From: Xiphias gladius
Lineage: Eukaryota; Chordata; Actinopteri; Istiophoriformes; Xiphiidae
Direction of reading: 5' to 3'
Length of the DNA: 64,000 bases
Assembly: GCF_016859285.1 (NCBI RefSeq)
Contig: NC_053415.1
Location: 14,339,501-14,403,500 of the forward strand
Shown: piece by piece, positions 55,301 to 64,000 of the stretch
How positions within the stretch are numbered: position 1 is the first letter of the stretch
Layout: each line of letters opens with the position of its first letter
Program-made: the position numbers and the translations under genes
Notes under the pieces: model-generated
Seen by the model: the letters and a program-made list of their open reading frames with translations, nothing else
Database searches by the model: none
Told to the model about the DNA's origin: nothing

Positions 55301-58300
55301 TTAAATGTGGCAAATAAGTGGTATTATCCAAGAACCTAGGTTAATAATGTGATGGACTCCTTTGCTTTGTCCTGTGCCTTTTTCTAGGATCTTGAGAAGT
55401 TGTTATGCATGGAATTATGAGCAATGACCTGGTCATATTGGGTTATCTCAAAGCGATTCTGTGTGGCTTTTGACGTCTATGTCTGGAGAACTCAAGCTTG
55501 GAGGTCCTCTCTCTGCACCACCTCATGCATTTTTACACACATGCAGACACCACTGACTATTGAGACCAGTGGAATAAATGCAGTGTGTTAGAGTCTTACT
55601 TTGTAAGTTTTTTTTTTTTTTACTCCTGAAAGGATCCTTGAACTGGAACTGAAATTCAATACTGCAGTCTTTGCAGAGTACTTATACCAAGCATATGGAT
55701 TACTTTGCATTTTCTCAAAGTTGTACAGAGAGCTGTCGAGGTGTTTGATTTGTTTTCTTCATATTTCTCATTAAGCTGTTGTATTGGTCCTGGAAGTGTT
55801 GCAAGAACAGCGCTTTTTTTTTTTTTTTTTTTTTTAAAGTAGCATCAGCAGCTTTGTTTCTTTAGGCCGCAGTAAAGGCATGTCAAGTCTTGCTGTATCT
55901 TCACTGATTAGGTCTGACCGAATATGGATTTGTTACACCTTCTGTGACTGAATTTTAGGACCACTGGTCTTTCAGGGGGTCTTTCTTAAGCTAACGTAGT
56001 CAAAGTTGCAGTTCTGCTGATTGCTCATTCACACATGCTCTGCAGTTCCTTTACATTAGTCTCGGGTCATCTTGGGGTGAACTAACTGTCTAAGATGCAT
56101 ACGATGCAACTGAAATGTCACAGTTCAATTTTGGCCGGGAATCTTAATTGCATGTCACACTCAACCCCATCCTCTGGCAAATAGACTAGAATATAACCTT
56201 GGGGGAAAAAATTATACAGTCCCTTTCTCATGTTTTTGTGTCTTCTCAACAGATTGGTCACAGGTAAGAGAAATTACTGGCCCCCAGTTCACCTTGGGGT
56301 CTCTAACTCCACACCACTCCCATTCCAAAAACTCTGCCCTTCCTAGAGCATAACCATCCAGACCCTTTGCCCACCCAACGCTGTGGTTCCCTTAGCCCTC
56401 CACCCTGAACAGAAAGATCCCCTGAGTATGTCTGGGTGCCTGTTGGCTCTCTGAAGTTCAATGAACAGCGCAAATTGCCTGAGGAGTGGAAAATTCCTCT
56501 GTCACAGGGGCGCTCTTATCAGCAAAAGCCAGATGGAGCTTCACCGTGGCTGCATTATCTATGTGAAATTGCTTTTTCTCCCAGGAAAGCCAAGGATTTG
56601 CCCCCACCTTCCCAGCCCATAGAAAGAAATGGCCGGTGGCGGGATGAAAACGGGCTAAGATCAGTCTTATTTTAGTAATTCCTATCTGTTTTCACCATCA
56701 ATGTACTTTGTTAAAGGTTTTAGTTTGTTTTTTCACTGTTTTGGTATTGGGGAATTAAAATTCAGGAGTAAAATGTGCTTGGATATGCATGGGAAATGCT
56801 CATTGGGGATTATGCATGAACTGTGGTTGGAGCAGCTTTTATGCAAATGGTCCAGCTTGTGCGAAATCAGTCTTGGAAGGCTGTCATTTATTTGATACGG
56901 AATTCCTACTGCAAAACAGGCGCATTAAATGGCAAATGGCTTGACTAAACAGCATCTTTCATCTTCCTAATCAAACTGGTAAAAGAAGCAGGCTACGTAA
57001 CCAAAAGTTGAATGTGATGATACTCAGCCATTTAAACAAGCACACAAAGGCATACTCTCTGCTTGGTTTGAAAGGAATACTGCACTCAAAATTTATGATT
57101 TTTGTATCAGTGACTCATCCCATGTAATCTGCAGTACATGACAAAGAACCTTACTGCTGGCTTGCCTTCAGAGACAACAAATCAAGTCAATTATATTTAT
57201 ATAGCACAATATCACAAAATCACCTCAAGGGGATTTACAATCTCTACAGCATACTATACTCTCTATCCTTAGACCTTCAGAGAGCACAGAAGTAGCACTT
57301 GTGGTACAATGAAGGCAATCCATTATAGACGTGTTTTATACCAGTAAAATTTTAAAATAATTAAAAAATAAATACCAAAGCTAATTTTTCCCTGTAATTC
57401 ACACCTTATAAATGTAGTAAATAAGAAGCTGACATTTTGCTAAATAAACATTTTCCAAAAACTAATGGATACCTGAGTTGCACACTTTGGCAGATCACTT
57501 GTTCAATTAATTTAATAACTACTTCCTACCTGTTCTTTGGCCAACAGTCCCAAACACTGGCTGTTTAATTCATGTTCAATGTACACTAATGTGTAGGTGT
57601 AATGTGAGAGATACGGTGTCACCTAATACTGTATGATTTTAGCCAATGAAAAGCCTGCTTATATACCATACATCCTGGTAAAGACAGAGTTTAAAATTGC
57701 CAGAACAGTGATGTGAGGGATGTTATGACTGACCAAGACTCTGCACTATTGAATAAGCCAGAGGTGGGTCTTCCATTCAGTTTACTAGTGAGACCAACCT
57801 GAAGCATGGTGGTACATTTATAGTTTGATAGCAATATTTTACTTAAATTCATATGTGTTTGGTCTTCAACTCAATATTGAGAACATAGAGTAGAAACAGC
57901 AAATTTGGACCGAAACCATAGATGAACAAAATGCAGTATGCAGGATAACTTGATGAGCAGTAATAATCTGTAGGGTAGTTGTTACCTAATTGTCTACTGG
58001 CTAGGCAAGAAATGTAATAGAAAGCCTGCGATGTAGGGTGGAAATGATCACTTTTGGGAGTAGCTTTCCTATTAAGGATTATGCTGGAAAGAGGTAGGGT
58101 TAGTGTGTCTGTACATGTTTAGTGTGTGTTTTCATATGTGTACCTGCTTTCTACTAATCCTCAGGCTCTGTCTCCTCAGGACCAACCTGGAATTGGAGCT
58201 TGTGCATCGGGGAGGAAACTTGTGTTCCGGAGGAGCCAGTGCATCCGCCAAACGCTCGTGTCTCAGTATGTACTTACTCCCAGACCTCATCTTTTATATC

Positions 58301-61300
58301 TTTTAGAATTTCCACAAAAAAAAGTCTAAAGAAAGTCCACTAATATGTAGTATGTGGAGTCTGATTATTTTATGTCAGTGAAATGCCTACGGCTTGCTGT
58401 TACTGCACCTGTAGAAGTTTCAGATACAAATAAAAAATTCATTTAACATTTTATGGATCCCGTATCCGTATTTCATCACATTTTAGGTGGTGAAACAATC
58501 CTTTTTTAGTCAAATCTCCTTGCAGAACATGCAAAATTAGAATGAACAGCATCCAGTACTGACAATAGCTTAATTCAACAACAACAATAGAATTACAAAT
58601 TGAAAGACATTCAGTAGACCAAGTGTACAATTCCTTTTTCCTTATAATATGCATATATATCATTTCTATAATATAATAGAAAAGGTAGGTGCTAAGTAAG
58701 AGCTAAACCATTTCCAATCATACACTGAAAACCCACATCTGTTTTCACTGATTATTGAATAGAATATTGGTTTACTGCGTGTTAGTGCAGGTGGCTGTAA
58801 TAAGGTGTCTGACTTGTGATCAAACCCATTCTGCCACGTTACAGCAATCAACCATTTAAAAAAAAAAAAAAAAAAAAAATGGAGCAGTAATTAGCAATGG
58901 CAGGTAAGGACAGATGCTGTCGCAGGCGAGCAGTTGGGAGCAGTCAGGGTAAATGAAGCAGACAAATGGGTCAAGTGCTGTTTCAGTTGATTGTGTCAGA
59001 GTGAAGTTTGTTGTTCAGACTACGTCCCATTTTCAAGGTGTTTAATTATCCTATCAAAGTTGTGACTGCTGCAGTGAAATGGCCTGTCATCCTTGAGCGG
59101 CTGAAAAGAGATTTCTCACTTGGGATTTTTTTTTTTTTGAGCTACATTAACCATGTAGCTGTGCTGACAGCCAAACTTACTCAGTTGCAATACATTAGTG
59201 TTCGCTGTTTTCAGGGAAATGGATCTGAAGCAAAACGGCAGACGTGTGCTAACTGTGAGAGCCCATGGGGTTCCTAAGCCTGTTTCCCAGTAGGCACTTC
59301 CTCTGTTCAACTGATGAGGATAAGAGCCAAGCTGCCCGCAGTTCCCTAGAAATGAGCTAAATCAACTCCAGAGAGTCCAGCCTCCAAACAGCAAGTCCTT
59401 GGTTTATTTAACTGCAAATATTTGAATTAATTTTGGGGACTGTGTGGCTTCTACTGTACAGAGAGTTTAAAGGCAAATCTTGTTGACCTGAGCTGTGCAG
59501 ACTTGCAGTACTTGGTGAGTATTGGTAGCTGTTTTTTGAGTTATTTGACCCTCCTCATTTTTTGTGTGTCTGATGTGGTTTTACATGTAGACCACTGTAT
59601 GATCATATGCGCCATGAGGCTGTATGTAATTGTCAAATAACTGCCATGAAAAATGAGTACACAGCAAGATGGTCATCTAAACCTCTATTTTCTGGACAGT
59701 GTATGGGAAACAAAATATATGTCAACTGATTGAAGATGTTGGTAATAGAGGAATATCAAATGGCACACAGTGTTTTGTAGTCTGTGATCACAACAATTGA
59801 TCATGATCATCATGAGCTGTGTCATGGGAAACAGAGGAAACCGATCTACATATTAAGCCAAAGTGAGAGCTGCTACCATGCAGGCAGGTTGTCCAGTCAG
59901 GTGGATCGGACTGAATAAAGAGTTGTTAGCAGCATTGGCTTTCAGAACCAGTCCTGAGTACAACCATTTGCGGGTGAAGCTCCATGGTGTAGACTCTTCT
60001 CATAGTTGAGGACAGGTAAACTTGTCTGGCACACAGGACACATCCCATTACCTTGGAAATGCTTCTTCTCTTGTTTCACTTGTTTCACTGAAAGTTAGTC
60101 AGCAAACTTCCTTTTTAGGAAGTCTTTTCACCACACAAGATACTCCTCCCAACTAAACTGAAGTACTTTTATCATCACACAAGAAAAGGCCCTGTTTCAC
60201 TTTAAATTGCCTTGAAATGATTAACATCTGTGATCAGATATTGGACCTGAAGCTATTAATCAGTCTTCTCCATCTGTATACATGATAGGCTTTCATGAGA
60301 GTAACTCAAAATTACAGCCCTGATTTTATTCACCTCTCTTCTGTTTCCCATTTACCTTCCCCCTTCTCTTCCTTGCCTCTCCCAGGCTAATTCCTTGTAA
60401 GAGGTGAAGGTTAGTGAGGGAGAGAGGAAACAAGCTCCAGTGAAGACAAATGGGATGCAACCAGTGACTGGCACAGACATTTTGCTTACTTCATGCTGCT
60501 TCCATGTTAACCTGTGGAGGGCAGTGTTGCTCTAAACATTGACAGCATCACACACAAGTCCAATTGCAGAGCTGATTATTGGAAGCACTTTGCTGCAGTA
60601 CAGTATAATAATTCTCTGTAAAACAAAATCTGATAGGATTAGACATGCTCATTGAAAAGGTTTAGGTTGTACATGAGGTTTTTTCATTCACCTAAAGATG
60701 AGACTAAATGGAACTGATTGGTTTAGTGGCACTGGTTTCAAATATTGTTCATATGATTTAAATCTCTTGCTCTTGTGCAATTTTAATTTCTGGCTTTAAG
60801 AGGACTTGGATTGAGTTCAGTTAGTAAAAGTAGGTTAATTTAATTCTGGACTAATAAAAAGGACAAGTACATCCTTCCACTTTGGAAAATCTTACTAAAC
60901 ATCTAAAATGAGTAGGCCAACATTTACCCATGTTGAGGTTAGCTGTAATGTCATGAATTTTAGTACTTGTAACAGGTTTGCTCTAGACAAAGACTTTAGA
61001 GGCTTTGAAACATCCTGCTATTGCAAGCTAGTGTGTACACAAGAGGTTGTGTGTGCACATTGGGTCTCTCTTCATGTTCCATTAGTTTCACAACGAACAG
61101 GTGTGACCTGACCGAATACTTGCTCGAAGCTATCAAGCGCTACCATGTATCCATCTGGCTTGGCCTGTTTTTCATCCGAGCCAAACCATTAGCCTGCAGG
61201 CAGTTCAAGTCAACTGCTTTCATCATTTGATCTACACCGGTTGCTGGTGGGGTGTGACAGTGGACACTGAGATAAACAGACACTTGCTGGTTTTGTTCCT

Positions 61301-63924
61301 GACTGAGCTTATTGGAACATAACAATGATGTGTTTTGTTTTGTTTTTTTTTTCCCCTCCCTTTTCAGATCAGCTGTTCCATGTGCTGGCCATGCACATGC
61401 GTCTGTACAGCATTGATTCAGCCTACAACCCCTGGACTAAACTGACTCAGATTACACAAAGCAAAGATGCAGAGTGAGTGGCTTTCTCCACTAACAGTAA
61501 ATCTGTAAATCTGTTCATGCACTGCACATAACCCCCCCCCCATTCTCTACTTTTCCTCCCACTTATAAACATGCAATCAAAGCACCACTTTGTCCTCTCC
61601 CTAAACACCACCATTTCCTCCTGCCCCCAACAGCTTTTCCTCCACACAAAGACGAGCTAAAAACAGAAAAGGGACCATGCATGGTTTCCATAGATACCAA
61701 TAATTGCTGCATCTGGCAAATTACCGGGCACTCCACAGAGAGCAAAACGACCCTGTCAAATTCACTGTACTGAGAACAACTGCACCGCACCAACACCACA
61801 TCAGCACACCACCTCAGCTCCCAGCTGTCCACCTAGCCTCAACAAAAACCCGTATTTAACAAAATACAAAAGACATAGTATCTACTCGCACAAGCTGTCT
61901 TTCTCTGTCTTGAATTACTACTGTACATCAGAACATGCTATTTTACGTGCAGATGGTTTTTGTTGTCAGTTGTAGTTGCAGCACTTAATAATACATGATG
62001 AGCTTTAACAACCTTTCCTCCCTGTTAGCATTGTAAGACAGCTTTTAGACCTGTTCCTACTAATGTGCTCATAGCCATACAGTATTCTCAAAGGAGCCAT
62101 TTGGTGTTTTAAAAATACTTTGTCAGGGTTTCAGGAGGGAGCACTGTCATTGACACCCTTAGGCATTTAACCTGATCTAGCCTAGCTAAATAGGACAGAG
62201 AGATATGTTTCTACATAGGTGCAAAACATTGGTCTGACCTTTTTTTTTTTTTTTTTATATATATATATATATAAAAAAAACAAAGATGAAATGTATGAAG
62301 ATTTTACAGTGTGCAAGTATAGTTTGTATGCAGTGGTCTTAGCAGGTTTGAAAGCTCTTTCCTCTACGGCTTTCCTCCGATGCACAGTGGAATTAACTGG
62401 TGAGTGCTCTGGTAATGGAAGGTATTATTCTTTAAGTGCAGTTCCTCTCATTCAAAACCCCCGAGGCCTTTCAAGAGTAGAGTGGAGATTGGAACCTCAC
62501 TGAATTGTCAACAGAACAGAAGACGTTTAAATGGAGATGGCACACAATAAGAATTTGTAACTAGGGCTTAAGGAAGCCGGTCTGGAAAATAGAAGGAACG
62601 GGCCTTTTCAAGCCATGTATTTGTGAAGCATATTTAAAACTATATACACAGCAAGACCTTTGCTCTTGAACCTTTAAAGCCCCTTTTAAACAAGCAATAT
62701 ATAACATTAGTGGCTTGATCTAGCGGTTGAAGTTCTGGCTTTTTAACACTCAGACATAGATGACTCTTACATTATTGTTAGTCAGACATGACAGCACATT
62801 TCCGGCGAGAGCCACAATGCTCGCATGATATGTGGCACCTGACGCAAGAGGAAGCAGAGAGAGGGAGAGAAAACAGCAATGAATTAAAAGTGTTATGAAA
62901 GCAGGGAAGATGAGTGTTTTTCTGTTCTCTCCCAATGTATTCTGTGGCTGAAGCCTTTAACGACCATGGTGAGCATGAGGGCTGCTCACCTCCGCTACTT
63001 ACAGTGAATTCACTAAAACATTTTCTCATCGATTTCATCATTTGAGTTATTAGCGAATTCTGCTTCCTAATTTATAAATTTCGACATGCACATGCAGAGA
63101 ATGACACCTGAATGAATAACACCTATTAGCTGTATCCATGCTGTATGTAAAGCGTTTATCTGCATATTCATTTATTCATCAGCTAGCATGAATGAAAACT
63201 GAAAATATAGGGAGGGTGTGATTATTCCTGTGGTTGTACAAGGGTTTTTTTAACCTCTTGACTTTATTGCACCATGAGGGGGAAAAAATATATTTATAGA
63301 CTGATCTGATCTGAGAAAAGTCTCCTCTTTGAGCTCATTCTTTTCCTACTGATTTCTTTTTTTTTCTTTGTGCATAACATATTGGGATAATACATTTATT
63401 ACAGTGATGTTAGAAGGCAGAACAAGACACATTTCATTTCTCTCTCCATGTTAAACCTTGTATTGCTGTGGTTTTTACATGAATTAGACGGCATTCATTT
63501 CAGACTTCTGCCGTGTTGAAAGTGTTAAAGAAATGTTACTACATCGTACCTAGAAAGATTGCCATTGTGACTTTTACATAAAAGTTACACGGGCGCTTAT
63601 TCAGACATGAAACTGCTTAAACTGTTTGTTTTAATATCATTCTTATATAAAAGTAGTATTTAGTAGTATCACTGTTTGAATTAGCATATGGATTGCAGTC
63701 GATAAATGAATGTTTCTTGTGATTTTTTTTTTTTTTCTTCTTCTTCTGATCACAATAGCTATTTGACAGTACCGCCTATCAAACAGAAGAGGAAATGAAA
63801 AGCTCTTTTTCTTTTTTTTGCAGTAGCTTTGATGAAGAGAGACCCGAGGTACCCATGCTGTTTAGAGATGTCCCATCCCTCCTGATTATCTTCGTGCTAA
63901 CGATGCCACAGCCTCTGCGAAAAG
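28369..63924 (+). CDS. ubr3: E3 ubiquitin-protein ligase UBR3, 5' part
   Basis: N-recognin family E3 ligase. Exons: 28369-28802, 29903-30042, 30383-30535, 30958-31113, 31776-31816, 32156-32222, 32302-32432, 32607-32835, 33535-33714, 34746-34879, 35016-35102, 35184-35249, 35356-35445, 35546-35674, 35775-35827, 35936-36069, 37355-37440, 37529-37670, 39536-39632, 40700-40841, 41276-41380, 41472-41642, 44246-44691, 45975-46063, 49291-49440, 50509-50642, 51415-51525, 51964-52164, 53875-54011, 58180-58265, 61368-61473, 63824-63924. About 1,509 residues (human 1,888); the rest is outside. The UBR box spans about 83-155 ([24 protein letters not shown]). The RING-H2 is split over exons 25-28: CVIC at 1192-1195, [10 protein letters not shown] at 1282-1291, CPLC at 1316-1319. 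ATG 28369 is preferred over the adjacent 28366 because of its Kozak context (A at -3, G at +4). Confidence 0.95.
31930..32015. repeat. (ATAG)n/(TA)n-type microsatellite in ubr3 intron 5
   Basis: Interrupted array of atagatat units, directly visible. Confidence 0.85.
36885..37105 (+). mobile_element. Teleost interspersed repeat in ubr3 intron 16
   Basis: The phrases 'gatcccagctgatac', 'gttaacctagcctgcatgt', 'ctggactgtgggag', 'gggagaacatgcagactcc' and 'ccttgctgtgag'-like text are hallmarks of an abundant teleost repeat I recognise (probably a non-LTR element tail or its SINE partner; class uncertain). This copy is diverged, with a small deletion in the centre. Confidence 0.75.
38890..39238. 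mobile_element. MITE-like element with 15-bp perfect terminal inverted repeats
   Basis: ctcttttccaccaaa at 38890-38904 and its exact complement at 39224-39238 bound about 350 bp of non-coding sequence. Inside are 'gaccggttccc' and 'gtttccaccagttttg', wording I recall from percomorph MITEs. It sits in ubr3 intron 18. No target-site duplication is evident. Confidence 0.75.
41643..44245. other. ubr3 intron 22
   Basis: A 2.6-kb intron. Apart from the SINE remnant in its left part I see no exon, RNA gene or clear repeat. Several open frames (for example near 43384-43608) have no recognised domain. Confidence 0.5.
41985..42190 (+). mobile_element. tRNA-like SINE remnant in ubr3 intron 22
   Basis: A B-box-like 'ggtccgattcc' is followed by the characteristic body 'cattcccctattcttt', 'tttcctgtctctctccact' and 'atcaaatagagg', then the A-rich end 'aaatgcccaaaaaatta' and a T tract. 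This matches the layout of an abundant teleost SINE that I recognise by its text. Confidence 0.7.
46064..49290. other. ubr3 intron 24
   Basis: A 3.2-kb intron. It holds T-rich homopolymer tracts (46513-46570), an unexplained 71-codon open frame (47446-47661) and an alternating purine-pyrimidine tract (48398-48470). No other gene-like content was seen. Confidence 0.5.
48398..48470. repeat. Alternating GT/GC tract
   Basis: About 70 bp of almost strict purine-pyrimidine alternation (gtgtgcgcgtgtgcgc, then gtgtgcgcgcgcatgcgc). Such sequence can adopt Z-DNA in supercoiled DNA. Confidence 0.85.
50078..50410. mobile_element. Teleost interspersed repeat in ubr3 intron 25
   Basis: Starts 'gggcttaaatgattag' and ends 'aattgcagccct', with 'ggattaatcgattagc' and 'aaaagtgccaaact' inside. 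I recognise this layout as a very common percomorph repeat that ends in gcagccct. The inverted ends are imperfect. A shorter piece of similar text lies near 51550-51610. Confidence 0.7.
54660..55205 (+). mobile_element. Fossil non-LTR retrotransposon, 3' end
   Basis: Collinear matches to the 3' part of an abundant fish LINE: 'gatgaagtggtaacaaggc', 'aaagctcttaatttatt', 'catgagctgtgggtag', 'gctcagagtagaactgc', 'gaggtgttccaggtacgtc' and the end 'gataagtggctggaaatgg'. In intact copies the corresponding region encodes the end of the reverse-transcriptase ORF; here the frame is destroyed by stops and indels, with many C-to-T changes. It lies in sense within ubr3 intron 29. The start may be further left, near 54520. 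Confidence 0.8.
57178..57300. mobile_element. Teleost interspersed repeat fragment in ubr3 intron 29
   Basis: 'caagtcaattatatttata', 'tcacctcaaggggatttac' and 'ctctatccttagacctt' match the opening of an abundant percomorph repeat I recognise by text. The class is not known to me. Confidence 0.65.
58266..61367. other. ubr3 intron 30
   Basis: A 3.1-kb intron with a poly(A) run at 58857-58879. No exon, RNA gene or repeat family was recognised. Confidence 0.45.
61474..63823. other. ubr3 intron 31
   Basis: A 2.35-kb intron with a T run followed by a short (TA)n tract at 62240-62272. Nothing else was recognised. Confidence 0.45.
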
Positions 63925-64000
63925 GTACAGTTTCTCTGTCTGCATCATGATACTACAAGAGAGCAGGGAGTTGCTCGGTGGCTGCTCCACAAGGACAACC

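Larger units (their letters stand above)
54012..58179. other. ubr3 intron 29
   Basis: A 4.2-kb intron containing the LINE remnant, a second short interspersed repeat, and a possible 11-nt microexon (56253-56263). The rest shows nothing I can assign. Confidence 0.5.

Overview
This is eukaryotic DNA from a ray-finned fish, most likely a teleost of the percomorph type. The genes are split by GT-AG introns, the encoded proteins are vertebrate orthologues, and the non-coding sequence holds repeats typical of teleost genomes (a Tc1-like element, a tRNA-like SINE, a decayed LINE tail, several MITE-like elements, AT-rich microsatellites). The species cannot be named from the sequence alone.

Layout. 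(1) 1-2633, minus: the 5' half of cfap210 (ccdc173), which leaves the window at its left edge. A defective Tc1-like element lies in its first intron. (2) 2634-5158: intergenic, with a large fold-back repeat carrying two oppositely oriented CTCF-like cores. (3) 5159-11706, plus: phgdh, 12 coding exons, 529 aa, with three apparent GC-AG introns. (4) 14166-17270, plus: klhl23, 3 coding exons, 562 aa, with a spliced 5' leader. (5) 19973-25090, plus: ssb (La autoantigen), 11 coding exons, 398 aa. (6) 25186-27630, minus: mettl5, 7 coding exons, 208 aa; its last coding exon lies antisense inside the ssb 3' UTR. (7) 28369 to the right edge, plus: ubr3, 32 coding exons (about 1,509 residues), running off the window before the C-terminus.

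The order cfap210 - klhl23 - ssb - mettl5 - ubr3 matches my recollection of human 2q31 (CCDC173, KLHL23, SSB, METTL5, UBR3). phgdh is the extra member here (human PHGDH is on chromosome 1), and no phospho2 is visible where human PHOSPHO2 sits next to KLHL23. The genes are not one pathway: they cover a ciliary microtubule inner protein, serine biosynthesis, a CUL3 adaptor, a small-RNA 3'-end chaperone, an 18S rRNA m6A methyltransferase and an N-recognin-type E3 ligase. mettl5 and ubr3 are head to head over about 0.74 kb; ssb and mettl5 are tail to tail and overlap.

All gene models were built by hand: splice sites were joined so that phase is kept and the protein matches the remembered family sequence. 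I found no bacterial-type operon, CRISPR array, integrated virus or clearly novel system. The most unusual items are the three GC-AG introns in phgdh, the ssb/mettl5 overlap, and the fold-back element.
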